The notes: generated by a model not told the origin, from the letters alone. A stretch of 64,000 nt of DNA from JAKVBK01 sp022447275 (GCA_047125605.1 CP138932.1:1240001-1304000), one strand, 5' to 3'. Positions 26,557 through 35,567 are shown, counted from the first letter of the stretch. Numbers and translations are program-made.

Positions 26557-28431
26557 TTAGCCGGAAGCGGCCTCTGCTTTTTCTTCCAAGCTCAGCCACT
26601 CATCTTCCGCCCGGGCCAGCGCCTCGGCTCTTTGGGCCAGAGCCTCTGTTGCCTTGCGGAACTTGACGGGGGCAGATGAGAAGAGCTCGGGATCCGCGAG
26701 CAGGTCTTCAAGCTTGGCGATCTCGGCTTCAAGCCGGGCCATCTCATCAGGCAAAGCGTCGAGCCGGTGCTTCTCCGTAAAACTCAGGCCTTTGCTCTGG
26801 GGCTTTGCGGTGGCGGGCGCTGGGTCTGGCGCGGGTGCAGCAGAGGTGCCAGAGGCCGCTTTGGCGGGGGCCGATTTTCCGGATGGGGTGGCCGGCTTGG
26901 CCGCTTTCGCTTCGGTTTGAGCGGCCCCGCGCTGCGCCCTGTAGTCGCTCCAACCGCCAGCATATATGACAGCGCGCCCATCCCCTTCCATGGCCACGGT
27001 CGTGGTGGCGACCCGGTCGAGGAAATCCCGGTCGTGGCTGACCAGCAGCACCGTGCCGTCGAAATCAGCAAGAATTTCCTGCAGCAGATCAAGCGTTTCG
27101 ATGTCGAGGTCATTCGTCGGTTCGTCCAGCACCAGAAGATTGGCGCTTTGCGCCATGATGCGGGCCAGCAGCAGCCGCGCCTTCTCGCCGCCCGACAGCG
27201 AGCGCACCGGCGCGCGGGCCTGCGCGTCACTGAACAGGAAATCCTTGAGGTAGCCCACAACATTGCGGGGCTGCCCCCGGACAAGCACCTGATCTGCCTT
27301 GCCCGAGATGCGCATGGCGGGATCGCCGGTCAGACTTTCCCAAAGCGTGGCATTGGGGTCCAACTGGGCGCGTGTCTGATCAAACACCGCAATGTCGAGA
27401 TTGGTGCCAAGGCGGAAATCCCCGCTGTCAGGGGCTTCTTGGCCCAGCAGCATCTTCAACACTGTTGTCTTGCCCACACCATTGGGCCCGACAAAGGCAA
27501 TGCGTTCCCCGCGCTGCACGCGCAGGGAAAAGTCCTTTACGATCGTCTTGTCGTCAAAGCGTTTGGCCAGCCCCCGCGCATCGATGACCAGCTTGCCCGA
27601 GGGCGTGGCGGCCTCCAGTTCCAACGCGGCCGTGCCTTGGCGGCGCACCTGTGCGGCACGATCGCTGCGCAGTTTCTGCAAGGCGCGCACCCGGCCCTGA
27701 TTGCGTTTGCGCCGGGCTGAGATTCCCTCCACAGCCCAACGCGCCTCTGCTTTGATTTTGCGGTCAAGCTTGTGCCGGGCCTCGTCTTCTTCAGCCCACA
27801 GCTTGTCGCGCCAGGCTTCAAAGCCGTCAAAACCCTGCTCTGCACGGCGCACCTCGCCACGATCAAGCCACAAGGTTGCCCGCGTCAGAGCCGACAGAAA
27901 GGCGCGATCATGGGAGATCAGCACATAGCCGGCACGTGTGGTGCGCAATTGCTCTTCGAGCCAGGCAATTGCTTCGATATCGAGGTGGTTGGTCGGCTCA
28001 TCGAGCAGCATCAGTTCGGGCGCTTCGGCCATCAGCTTGGCAAGGGCAGCGCGCCGCCGCTCCCCCCCCGAGGCAGTGGCCGTGTCACGGGCGGGATCAA
28101 ATTTCAGCCCTTCCGCCGCCATCTCCACGCGGTAGGCCTCCGAGGCCTCGAGCGCGCTGACCGCGTAGTCGCCCAAGGTTGCATATCCGCTGAGGTCAGG
28201 GTCCTGCTCCATGTAGCCAGTGGAGACGCCCGCTGGCAGCACGCGCGCGCCGCGGTCCGGCTCGACCAGCCCGGCAATCACTTTCATCAACGTGGATTTG
28301 CCAGACCCGTTGCGCCCCACCAGCGCGACCCGGTCTTGCTCATGCACGACGAGCGACAGGTTATCGAAAACAGGATCACCGCCGAAGGTCAGCGAGATGT
28401 CGGAAAGCTGGAGAAGGGGTGCACGCGCCAT
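26557..28431 (-). CDS. uup: ABC-F ATPase Uup
   Basis: A soluble ABC-F protein with two ATPase domains and no membrane part. Such proteins act on the ribosome; Uup is also linked to transposon precise excision and branched DNA. Domain 1 has Walker A GRNGSGKST, signature TASGGERRRAALA and Walker B LMLLDEPTNHLD. Domain 2 has GPNGVGKTT, RSLSGGEKARLLLAR and LLVLDEPTNDLD. The linker (about 225-275) is charged and helical. A Pro/Ala/Lys spacer (about 510-550) leads to a C-terminal coiled coil (MARLEAEIAKLEDLLADPEL) typical of Uup rather than Ettα or EF-3 types. Length is 624 residues. It is a single gene with 117 bases to olsB upstream. Confidence 0.93.
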   Translation of the reverse strand: MARAPLLQLSDISLTFGGDPVFDNLSLVVHEQDRVALVGRNGSGKSTLMKVIAGLVEPDRGARVLPAGVSTGYMEQDPDLSGYATLGDYAVSALEASEAYRVEMAAEGLKFDPARDTATASGGERRRAALAKLMAEAPELMLLDEPTNHLDIEAIAWLEEQLRTTRAGYVLISHDRAFLSALTRATLWLDRGEVRRAEQGFDGFEAWRDKLWAEEDEARHKLDRKIKAEARWAVEGISARRKRNQGRVRALQKLRSDRAAQVRRQGTAALELEAATPSGKLVIDARGLAKRFDDKTIVKDFSLRVQRGERIAFVGPNGVGKTTVLKMLLGQEAPDSGDFRLGTNLDIAVFDQTRAQLDPNATLWESLTGDPAMRISGKADQVLVRGQPRNVVGYLKDFLFSDAQARAPVRSLSGGEKARLLLARIMAQSANLLVLDEPTNDLDIETLDLLQEILADFDGTVLLVSHDRDFLDRVATTTVAMEGDGRAVIYAGGWSDYRAQRGAAQTEAKAAKPATPSGKSAPAKAASGTSAAPAPDPAPATAKPQSKGLSFTEKHRLDALPDEMARLEAEIAKLEDLLADPELFSSAPVKFRKATEALAQRAEALARAEDEWLSLEEKAEAASG

Positions 28432-28548
28432 GCCCGCCAGCTATGGCGCGCAGGCGCTCGGGTCAAGCCACTTGCGGCGGGCGCGCACAGTGCGATGCGG
28501 GGCTTGCGGCAGTGGCACCGCGTGAAAATCTGCGGAATGAGCCCGGCC

Positions 28549-29298
28549 CTACCCCACAGCTGCGCGCAGGAGTCGTTTGCGGGCAGCGGGGATCGCGGCG
28601 ATCTCGAGCCCGGTAAAGACGTGCAGCGTGTCGAGGTCCCGGTCGACCACCGCATGATCGCTGACCCAGCCCCCCATCTTGAGATAGGTGCGCAACAAGG
28701 GCGGCATCGCGGCCATCGCCCTGCGCCGATCCAGCCTGTGCCCACTGCCAAGGCACAACGTGTTCGGGGCTTTGATCCGGGGCCGCCAGCGTTGCGGCGC
28801 GATATGGCGGGCCGAAAGCAGCGCGAAGGCGTCAGCATGGGCTGTGGCCTCAGTTCCGTTGAAGGACGAGCATCCAAACAGCATCTCGACCCCGTCTCGA
28901 TCAACCCGGCGGGTGAGGTCTGCCCAGGCAACCCGCAGAATATCAGGATCCTGCGCATCGGGATGGATGCAAAAGCGGCCAAGCTCAATCATCGGGCCAC
29001 CGAAGGCTGACAGAGCAGACAGATCGTAAAATTGCGCGGCGTAGCTGCGCACGATGTCGTGCCCGCCCGACAGGGGCAGAATTCGGAAACAGCAGACCAG
29101 CGCACTCTGGCCCGCAACTGCCCGCTGCCGATCTTCAATCATAATGTGGCTACAGAGAGCATCAAAAGCATCCGAGTCGTCATGACCTACCGCACCTCGA
29201 AAGCACAGTGCACGCAGCGCCAGAACCGCCTCCAGATCCGCAGGGGATGCGGCCTCTCTGGCGTGGTACCGGCTTGTTGCATCACGCGGCGCTGTCAT
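28549..29298 (-). CDS. olsB: L-ornithine N-alpha-acyltransferase OlsB-like (GNAT family)
   Basis: Probably transfers a 3-hydroxyacyl chain from ACP to ornithine, making lyso-ornithine lipid, a phosphorus-free membrane lipid common in marine Rhodobacteraceae. The 249-residue protein has ALRALCFRG near the N-terminus, SYAAQFYDLSALSAFGGPMI, the conserved ELGRFCIHPDAQDPDILRVA and LFGCSSFNGTEA, all typical of the OlsB/hemolysin-like acyltransferase family. GGAGAG precedes the ATG at 29298. The O-acyltransferase OlsA that would finish the lipid is not in this window. It is divergent from msrB. Confidence 0.82.
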   Translation of the reverse strand: MTAPRDATSRYHAREAASPADLEAVLALRALCFRGAVGHDDSDAFDALCSHIMIEDRQRAVAGQSALVCCFRILPLSGGHDIVRSYAAQFYDLSALSAFGGPMIELGRFCIHPDAQDPDILRVAWADLTRRVDRDGVEMLFGCSSFNGTEATAHADAFALLSARHIAPQRWRPRIKAPNTLCLGSGHRLDRRRAMAAMPPLLRTYLKMGGWVSDHAVVDRDLDTLHVFTGLEIAAIPAARKRLLRAAVG

Positions 29299-29423
29299 CG
29301 GCTCTCCTGTTCGTGAAAGGGGCTTGGCACGCCGTGCCCCACACTTAAATATGATCCGAAGATCGTTTCTTGGGCCAGCCTATCATGCCATGCGCCCGCA
29401 CGGAACGACAGGACAGGAGGAAG

Positions 29424-29834
29424 ATGCCAGCCATGGAAAAAGTCACGAAATCCGACGCAGAGTGGCGCGCCCAGCTTAGCGATCTTGCCTATAAGGTGAC
29501 CCGCAAGCACGGCACAGAACGCGCCTTCACCCATGACAATTTCCCCAAAGAACCCGGTGTTTTCAAGTGCGTATGCTGCGGTGCTGATGTATTTGATCAG
29601 GCTCATAAGTTCGACAGCGGCACGGGTTGGCCCAGTTTCTGGCAACCAGTGGACAGCGTGAAATCCGATATCGTAGGGGAACGCGTTGATCGGTCTTGGT
29701 TCATGACACGCACCGAGGTGCATTGTGCGCAATGCGATGCCCATCTTGGCCACGTGTTTCCCGACGGGCCCGCGCCCACTGGACTGCGCTACTGCATCAA
29801 CGGCGTGGCGCTGGACTTTGAACCAAACGACTGA
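29424..29834 (+). CDS. msrB: Peptide-methionine (R)-S-oxide reductase MsrB
   Basis: Reduces the R isomer of methionine sulfoxide in proteins. The 136-residue protein has both zinc CxxC pairs (FKCVCCGADVF and HCAQCDAHLGHVF), the substrate-site FDSGTGWPSFWQP, and the catalytic cysteine in LRYCINGVALDF. GGAGG lies just before the ATG at 29424 (spacing 3); the next in-frame ATG at 29433 has spacing 12, so the exact start is unsure by three codons. No MsrA is fused or adjacent. No signal peptide is seen, so it is cytoplasmic. Confidence 0.94.
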   Translation: MPAMEKVTKSDAEWRAQLSDLAYKVTRKHGTERAFTHDNFPKEPGVFKCVCCGADVFDQAHKFDSGTGWPSFWQPVDSVKSDIVGERVDRSWFMTRTEVHCAQCDAHLGHVFPDGPAPTGLRYCINGVALDFEPND

Positions 29835-29922
29835 ACCCAGCAGCGAGGGCGCGCAAATCAGCAAGGATCATACGGCAAAAGTGGCCCGCAGCGCAGATAT
29901 GCAGCTGCGGGCATTTCTTTGA

Positions 29923-30402
29923 TTATTCGACCGGAAGAGCAATCCGGCCAATGTTGCCGAACAGCTGGCGGATCAGGCTGAGGCCGTCCACATTGCTGTC
30001 GGTCACCCGGCGACTGAGGGCAACCACGTTGCCATCCTCAAGCCCATAGCGCTCTACGTTGCTGACCACGCCAGAATCGTCGAAGGAAATCGCCACGATC
30101 TCGCGGGAGCTGACCGTCGGGGCGCGTGCGCCAACAGTGCGTTTGGTCTGGGCGATGTAGTAAAAGCCGCTCTCGTTCAGAACGCCCGACGAGGTCGGCG
30201 AGCCGATCACCTCCGCCACCGTTTCGCGGGTATCCACGCCAACGATCACGTCGGCCAGCTGTTCATCCGTAGGCACATAGCCGTGTCGGGTCTCAAGTGG
30301 GCTACAGGCGGCGAGGCTTGCGCCCAACAGCAATGCCGCGCCCAAAGACCGTATCCGCGTTGATCCAGCCCATATTCCGGTGCTCTTGCCTGCTGTCGCC
30401 AT
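29923..30402 (-). CDS. bamE: Outer membrane protein assembly factor BamE (SmpA/OmlA lipoprotein)
   Basis: A 159-residue lipoprotein of the BAM complex, which folds beta-barrel proteins such as the LptD encoded earlier in the window. The signal ends in the lipobox GASLAAC, giving lipidation at Cys33. The SmpA/OmlA domain follows: GVDTRETVAEVIGSPTSSGV, NESGFYYIAQTKRTVG, and SREIVAISFDDSGVVSNVER. It is divergent from the DUF177 gene with the starts only about 85 bases apart, a conserved alphaproteobacterial arrangement. Confidence 0.9.
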   Translation of the reverse strand: MATAGKSTGIWAGSTRIRSLGAALLLGASLAACSPLETRHGYVPTDEQLADVIVGVDTRETVAEVIGSPTSSGVLNESGFYYIAQTKRTVGARAPTVSSREIVAISFDDSGVVSNVERYGLEDGNVVALSRRVTDSNVDGLSLIRQLFGNIGRIALPVE

Positions 30403-30487
30403 GCTGCCCTCTTGTCTCCAGCGCGCTCCATCGCCTAAATCCCCCTACACCACGCAGATGCACATGTTCAAGAAAGGAAGCCGGCAC

Positions 30488-31090
30488 ATGCCTCCCGTAG
30501 ATCATGGCACACCGCCCCAAAGCAGCCCGTCCGGCCCCAAGGCAAACGCCGATTCCCTGCGTCTTTCGAGCTTGCCGCGCAATGCGCCGCGCAGCTTTGA
30601 TTTGCGCCCCGATGACACAGGCCGCGGGCAACTGGCCCGTGAGCTGGGCCTCGATGGCCTGCGAAAATTGCGGTTTCACGGCACTCTGACACCGCTGGCC
30701 GGCAAAGACTGGGCATTGAAGGCCAAGCTGGGGGCAACGCTGGTGCAGCCCTGTATCGTGACGGGTGCGCCTGTCACCACACGCGTGGATGTGACAGTCA
30801 GCCGAGCCTATCAAAAAGATTTCGTGATGCCGTCAGAGGCCGAAGCTGAAATGCCAGAGGACGACAGTGTTGAGGCACTGCCCGAGACGCTCGATCTTGA
30901 AACGGTCATGACAGAGGCGCTTGCACTGAACGTTCCAGACTATCCGCGATCGGAGGGCGCTGAGCTTGGCAGCATGACGGCCACACCCCCGGGCGCAGAG
31001 CCTTTGCGGGACGAAGATACCAAGCCATTTGCGGGCCTGTCGGCGCTCAAAGCCAAGCTGGATGAACCGGGCAGCGATTCCTCACAATAA
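30488..31090 (+). CDS. DUF177 (YceD-family) protein
   Basis: A YceD-family protein, linked in bacteria and plants to accumulation of 23S rRNA and almost always encoded next to the L32 gene, as here. The 200-residue protein has SLRLSSLPRNAPRSFDLRPD, the core ARELGLDGLRKLRFHGTLTP and ALKAKLGATLVQPCIVTGAP, then a long acidic middle (about 120-160) and a C-terminal KPFAGLSALKAKLDE. The ATG at 30488 follows AAGGAAG; in-frame Mets upstream fall within the bamE promoter region. Its precise molecular role is not established. Confidence 0.87.
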   Translation: MPPVDHGTPPQSSPSGPKANADSLRLSSLPRNAPRSFDLRPDDTGRGQLARELGLDGLRKLRFHGTLTPLAGKDWALKAKLGATLVQPCIVTGAPVTTRVDVTVSRAYQKDFVMPSEAEAEMPEDDSVEALPETLDLETVMTEALALNVPDYPRSEGAELGSMTATPPGAEPLRDEDTKPFAGLSALKAKLDEPGSDSSQ

Positions 31091-31461
31091 AAGCCGCTCG
31101 GTACTCTGAATGGCTCAAAGGGGCGCTTTAGGCCCAAAACAGGCGGCGGCAGGCTCTTTGGCGCCCTCCTTACGGTGAGTGAGTCGCCCCGCCTGGTCAG
31201 TTTTGTCGCATCAAAGCCCCACAGACACGGGCAATGCTGCATTCTGCGCTTGCATCAAGACACTAAAACGCTATTTTTCGCGCTCCGCCGCACAGCAGTG
31301 GTTGCACCGGGCGCAGACCCGGCGTAAACGGCGCGAACGCCTTACCCATTCGGCCGTGCGATTCACGGCGAAACAGGCAAACCGAAACACTGGACGCCCC
31401 CAGCGGCGTCTCCGATGAAACGCCCGGAGGCAATAGCCTCCGCCAGACCCGAGGTTGAGAC
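31091..31461. other. 371-base leader region upstream of rpmF
   Basis: No gene is seen. A promoter-like site lies at 31250-31277. Downstream, in what would be the 5' leader, CGGAGGC-AATA-GCCTCCG (31425-31442) forms a perfect 7-bp stem with a tetraloop about 20 bases before the rpmF ATG, close to the position of the ribosome site. This could affect rpmF translation (inference). Confidence 0.45.
31250..31277 (+). promoter_or_regulatory. Predicted sigma-70 type promoter for rpmF
   Basis: TTGCAT (31250-31255) and TATTTT (31272-31277) are separated by 16 bases in an AT-rich patch of an otherwise GC-rich intergenic region, about 185 bases before rpmF. The assignment is by consensus resemblance only. 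Confidence 0.4.
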
Positions 31462-31668
31462 ATGGCTGTCCCCCAGAATAAGGTCACCAAGTCGCGCCGT
31501 AACATGCGTCGCGCACATGACGCTCTCGTTGCAGACAATCCGGCAGAATGCCCGAACTGCGGCGAACTCAAGCGCCCGCACCACGTCTGCGGCGCCTGCG
31601 GCCACTACGCGGATCGCGAAGTGATCGCAGCGGTTGACGAAGTCGACCTCGACGACGACGCAGCCTGA
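31462..31668 (+). CDS. rpmF: 50S ribosomal protein L32
   Basis: A 68-residue large-subunit protein. It begins with the diagnostic MAVPQNKVTKSRRNMRRAHD and has the zinc-ribbon CPNCGELKRPHHVCGACG with four cysteines, meaning the zinc-containing C+ form. The C-terminus is acidic (DEVDLDDDAA). The gene sits between DUF177 and plsX, the standard bacterial order, but a strong terminator at 31753-31786 separates it from plsX. Confidence 0.97.
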   Translation: MAVPQNKVTKSRRNMRRAHDALVADNPAECPNCGELKRPHHVCGACGHYADREVIAAVDEVDLDDDAA

Positions 31669-31752
31669 TTGGAGCGTCTGCCCGCACCATGAACCCCCGC
31701 ACCGAGACACTCGTCGGCGGGGCCTTATGGGCCCGGGTACTATCCTATACAC

Positions 31753-31786
31753 ACGGGTGCGCCCTGATCGGGCGCGCCCGTCTTTT
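31753..31786 (+). terminator. Rho-independent terminator after rpmF
   Basis: ACGGGTGCGCCC (31753-31764) and GGGCGCGCCCGT (31770-31781) form a 12-bp stem with one T-G wobble and a 5-base loop, followed directly by CTTTT. It lies 85 bases after the rpmF stop and before plsX, so plsX expression needs read-through or its own promoter. Confidence 0.8.
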
Positions 31787-31855
31787 CGTGTTTGGGCCTC
31801 TTTGCAATAGCCCCTTGACGCGCAGCCCTGCCTCCGCGCGAATGGGGACATGGCT

Positions 31856-32989
31856 ATGAACACGACACAGGCAACCGCACCCGCGGAAGACTTGGCCGCG
31901 ATTGAAGGCAAAACCGCCATCTCGATTGACGCGATGGGCGGCGATCGCGGTCCCGCCGTTGTCGTGGCCGGCCTGGCCCTTGCCGCGCGCGAAAACCCTG
32001 ATCTTGCCTTTATCCTGCACGGGCCTGCACAACAGCTGAAACCCATTGTTGCCAAAAAGGGCCTGCGCGACCGCGTCGTGATCCGCGAGGCGGGCGGCGT
32101 GGTGACCATGGATGAACGTCCCAGCCACGTGATGCGCCACGGCAAAGGGACGTCGATGTGGTCCGCGATCGACTCAGTACGGGCGAAAGAGGCAGCCGTG
32201 GCTGTATCGCTGGGAAATACGGGCGCGCTGATGGCCCTGTCGATGTTGCGCCTGCGCAAGCTGAAGGGCGTGTCCCGCCCTGCAATCGCCTGCCTTTGGC
32301 CGACCCGGTCTTCCCATGAGTTTGCGGTGATGCTGGATGTCGGCGCCGATATCCGCGCCGATGCGAAGGATCTTCTGCAATATGCGATCATGGGGGCTGC
32401 CTACGCCCAGCGTGGTCTGGGGATCGAGCGGCCTGTTGTGGGCCTGCTGAATGTGGGCACGGAAGAACACAAAGGGCGCTCTGCGCTGCATGATGCCTCA
32501 GAGCTGATCGCAGCCCGCGCTGACGCGGCGGGTTTCACATTCGCAGGGTTTGTCGAAGGTGGCGATATCCCGGGCGGCAAGATCGACGTGATCGTGACCG
32601 ATGGCTTCACGGGCAACGTGGCCCTGAAAACCGCCGAAGGCACCGCTTCGTTGATCGGTGATTTCCTGCGCGAGGCGTTCAATCACTCGATCCTGTCGCG
32701 TCTGGCGGCCCTGCTGGCGCTGACATCGCTCAGCCGTCTGCGCCAGCGCATTGACCCGCGCCGGGTCAACGGCGGTGTCTTCCTCGGCCTGAACGGGACC
32801 GTGGTCAAATCACATGGCGCTGCCGATGCCACGGGCGTTGCGGCGGCCATCAAGCTGGCCTTCCTTCTGACGCAGGCTGATTTCACATCGACTCTGACAC
32901 GGCGCATGGATGCCGATGGCTCGGTCACCCCCGCTGCGGCCGATGATACGGACGAGCCAGGCGGGGCTCAGACAGTGGCACGTACATGA
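31856..32989 (+). CDS. plsX: Phosphate acyltransferase PlsX
   Basis: Makes acyl-phosphate from acyl-ACP, the acyl donor for PlsY in phospholipid synthesis. The protein shows ISIDAMGGDRGPAVVVAGLA, then HGPAQQLKPIVAKKGLRDRV, VSLGNTGALMALSMLRL, NVGTEEHKGRSALHDASELI, and VIVTDGFTGNVALKTAEGTA, all PlsX hallmarks. I place the start at the ATG at 31856 (377 residues) because GGGG lies 8 bases upstream; the ATG at 31850 is too close to it. The C-terminal 25 residues are low-complexity. The stop overlaps fabH (ATGA), coupling the two lipid genes. Confidence 0.94.
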   Translation: MNTTQATAPAEDLAAIEGKTAISIDAMGGDRGPAVVVAGLALAARENPDLAFILHGPAQQLKPIVAKKGLRDRVVIREAGGVVTMDERPSHVMRHGKGTSMWSAIDSVRAKEAAVAVSLGNTGALMALSMLRLRKLKGVSRPAIACLWPTRSSHEFAVMLDVGADIRADAKDLLQYAIMGAAYAQRGLGIERPVVGLLNVGTEEHKGRSALHDASELIAARADAAGFTFAGFVEGGDIPGGKIDVIVTDGFTGNVALKTAEGTASLIGDFLREAFNHSILSRLAALLALTSLSRLRQRIDPRRVNGGVFLGLNGTVVKSHGAADATGVAAAIKLAFLLTQADFTSTLTRRMDADGSVTPAAADDTDEPGGAQTVART

Positions 32990-33957
32990 CGGTTACACGC
33001 GCGGTGGTTCGAGGGGTCGGGCACTATCTGCCTGAGCGGGTTGTCGAGAACGAGGAATTCGTTTCGATCGTGGACACCAGCGATGAATGGATCCGCACCC
33101 GGTCCGGGATCGAACGCAGACATTTCGCAGCGGAAGGCGAAACCACGTCTGACATGGCCGCGAAAGCGGCGCGCGCGGCGCTGGACATGGCCGGCATGGA
33201 CGCTTCGGATGTGGATGCGATCGTATTGGCAACGTCCACGGCGGATCTCACCTTCCCTTCAGCGGCCACAATGGTGCAAGCCAAACTGGGAACCGGCGGC
33301 TTCGCCTTTGACATACAGGCCGTTTGCGCGGGCTTTGTCTTTGCGCTGACCAATGCAAATGCTTTGATCGTTTCAGGCCAGGCAAAGCGGGTGCTTGTGA
33401 TCGGGGCCGAAACATTCTCGCGCATTCTAGACATGACCGACAGAGCCACCTGCGTGCTGTTCGGCGATGGCGCGGGCGCGCTTCTGTTGGAAGCCGAGGA
33501 CGGCACCGGCGAGAAAACTGACAGGGGCGTGTTGGCAACCGATCTTAACTCGGACGGGCGCTTTCGCGACATCCTCTACGTGGATGGCGGCATCTCGACC
33601 CAAACCACGGGCCACCTGCGCATGCAGGGCAAAGAAGTGTTCCGCCATGCTGTTGAGAAACTGGCAGCAACCGCCCACAAAAGCCTCGAAAAAGTTGGCA
33701 TGACGGGCGATGACGTGGATTGGATCGTGCCGCATCAGGCCAATCTGCGCATCATCAAGGGCACTGCCAGCCGCATGTCTGTGCCGATGGAGCGCGTCAT
33801 CGTGACAGTTCAGGATCACGGCAACACCTCTGCTGCCTCGATTCCCCTAGCACTGTCTGTGGGCCACGCACGCGGTCAGATCCAAAAGGGCCAAGTCTTG
33901 GTCATGGAGGCCATCGGCGGTGGCCTTGCCTGGGGTTCTGTGGTGCTGCGCTGGTAG
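32986..33957 (+). CDS. fabH: Beta-ketoacyl-ACP synthase III
   Basis: Starts fatty-acid synthesis by condensing acetyl-CoA with malonyl-ACP. The 323-residue thiolase-fold protein has the catalytic Cys114 in DIQAVCAGFVFAL, the histidine in DWIVPHQANLRII and the asparagine in QDHGNTSAASIPLAL, completing the Cys-His-Asn triad. N-terminal VENEEFVSIVDTSDEWI and SGIERRHFA are typical. It is translated in overlap with plsX and followed after 116 bases by ihfA, the usual alphaproteobacterial order. Confidence 0.96.
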   Translation: MTVTRAVVRGVGHYLPERVVENEEFVSIVDTSDEWIRTRSGIERRHFAAEGETTSDMAAKAARAALDMAGMDASDVDAIVLATSTADLTFPSAATMVQAKLGTGGFAFDIQAVCAGFVFALTNANALIVSGQAKRVLVIGAETFSRILDMTDRATCVLFGDGAGALLLEAEDGTGEKTDRGVLATDLNSDGRFRDILYVDGGISTQTTGHLRMQGKEVFRHAVEKLAATAHKSLEKVGMTGDDVDWIVPHQANLRIIKGTASRMSVPMERVIVTVQDHGNTSAASIPLALSVGHARGQIQKGQVLVMEAIGGGLAWGSVVLRW

Positions 33958-34073
33958 AACGGGCTGCAAAGCGCTGCAAAAAAAGGCAATTCCTTACATA
34001 GCTTCGGTTTCTAGTCATTGACTCATATGGGCATCGGTCCCTAACCTGCCTGCAAGGAACGGGAGGGCTCTCG

Positions 34074-34382
34074 ATGAGCGAGAAAACGCTAACACGTATG
34101 GACCTGAGCGAAGCGGTGTTCCGCGAAGTTGGTCTTAGCAGAAATGAATCTTCGCAAATGGTCGAAAGCGTCTTGGCGCATATGTCCGACGCGCTGGTGC
34201 GCGGCGAGCAGGTCAAGATTTCGTCCTTTGGCACATTTTCCGTGCGAGACAAAGCCGCCCGCGTCGGGCGCAACCCCAAGACTGGCGAAGAGGTGCCCAT
34301 CCACCCCCGTCGCGTCCTCACCTTCCGCCCCTCTCATCTGATGAAAGACAGGGTTGCGGCCGGGAATCGCTCCGGCAAGTGA
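34074..34382 (+). CDS. ihfA: Integration host factor subunit alpha
   Basis: The alpha subunit of the sequence-specific DNA-bending heterodimer IHF. The 102-residue protein carries MSEKTLTRMDLSEAVFREVG, KISSFGTFSVRDKAARVGRN and the beta-arm GRNPKTGEEVPIHPRRVLTF that inserts into the minor groove. GGGAGGG lies 8-9 bases before the ATG. It sits between fabH and a MerR-type regulator, as in most Rhodobacterales. The beta subunit is not in the window. Confidence 0.95.
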   Translation: MSEKTLTRMDLSEAVFREVGLSRNESSQMVESVLAHMSDALVRGEQVKISSFGTFSVRDKAARVGRNPKTGEEVPIHPRRVLTFRPSHLMKDRVAAGNRSGK

Positions 34383-34456
34383 CGGCGGCGCAGCAGGTCT
34401 GCGCCTGCAGAGCAGGTTGACACGCAATACCACCCTGATTGGACAAGGCACCCTGA

Positions 34457-35455
34457 ATGGATAAGGCACCGGAAGCGTTCCGTACAATTTCCGAAGTGGC
34501 AGACTGGCTGGGGGTGCAACCGCACGTATTACGGTTCTGGGAAAGCAAATTCCCGCAGATCAAACCCGTAAAACGCGCAGGTGGGCGGCGCTACTACCGG
34601 CCCGCAGATATGCTGTTGCTGGGCGGGTTGAAACAACTGCTGCATGAAGACGGGCTTACGATCAAAGGTGCACAGAAAGTACTGCGTGAACAAGGGGTTC
34701 AAGCGGTTCAGGCGATATCACCTCCGCTGGACGATGACGCCGCCGCGGACAGCCAAACAGACGGAGCTGCTGCGCCTGTTGTACCGGCAACAGTGCAAGA
34801 TGGCGAATCCGCCACGCCGGACCAGCCAGACGCTGCGCACAGCGCAGAGAGGGAGGCCGAGCCCAGCGACACTGCACAAACGCGCATGGATCTGCCGCAA
34901 GTGCGCCTGAAGCCCCGCCCAAGCGTCGAAGCCACCTCTGAGCCGCTCGAGGACAGCCATGAAGCTGAGCCAGCCCCGCAGGCCGCCGCCTCGAAGGCGC
35001 CCGCTACAGAGTCAGAGCCCTCCACGCCCTCGCTGTTTGACGCAGGTCTGGACATGCCTGACAATGCACGTGGCACAGCCGGCAGCGGGTCAACGGCCCA
35101 ACTGCCGTCTTTCCGCTCGCGGCTCGGCGCCACGCTGGGTGCGCACAAATCCGCGTCGGCGTCGCAGGCCGGCACATCCGCAGATGCGCAAGCCGAAACA
35201 GAGGCGGCCGAGGCCCCAGAGGCGCCCCCCGCGCCAGCACAGCTGGTGCCCTCAGAACAAGCCGACGCGCCCGCCTCGGACACTGGGGCAGAAACCGCCG
35301 CGCAAGCGCCTGCAGCTGCACGCCTGCCCGAATCCGGCACCGACCTGCAGACAGCCCTGAGCAGCCTCGCCCCAGGACAGGTCGCCGCCATCAAGCTGCG
35401 CCCCTATTACGAACAGCTGGTCGCCTTGCGAGACCGGATGGACGAAGTGGCCTGA
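34457..35455 (+). CDS. MerR-family transcriptional regulator with long disordered tail
   Basis: The N-terminal 75 residues form a MerR winged helix: FRTISEVADWLGVQPHVLRF, WESKFPQIKPVKRAGGRRYY, RPADMLLLGGLKQLLHEDGL. The remaining 250 residues are strongly enriched in Ala, Glu, Ser and Pro and are probably disordered. A short ordered C-terminal helix follows, QVAAIKLRPYYEQLVALRDR. There are no cysteines placed as in metal-sensing MerR proteins, so a metal role is unlikely. Homologues follow ihfA throughout alphaproteobacteria, but the target genes and the signal are not known. Length is 332 residues. Confidence 0.88.
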   Translation: MDKAPEAFRTISEVADWLGVQPHVLRFWESKFPQIKPVKRAGGRRYYRPADMLLLGGLKQLLHEDGLTIKGAQKVLREQGVQAVQAISPPLDDDAAADSQTDGAAAPVVPATVQDGESATPDQPDAAHSAEREAEPSDTAQTRMDLPQVRLKPRPSVEATSEPLEDSHEAEPAPQAAASKAPATESEPSTPSLFDAGLDMPDNARGTAGSGSTAQLPSFRSRLGATLGAHKSASASQAGTSADAQAETEAAEAPEAPPAPAQLVPSEQADAPASDTGAETAAQAPAAARLPESGTDLQTALSSLAPGQVAAIKLRPYYEQLVALRDRMDEVA

Positions 35456-35567
35456 GGCTTGGCTGCCCCGTGATGCAGAGTGCTGAACAACCGTTTTCCC
35501 CGCAGGTGACTTTCTTCTCACTTATGCGCTTGCGCCTGCCTGACTTCATGCTAGAAGGCCTCAACGT

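Noticed and set aside
27772..29010. A 412-codon plus-strand frame opposite uup and olsB
   Set aside because: It spans the intergenic gap and two convincing minus-strand genes; no signature found.
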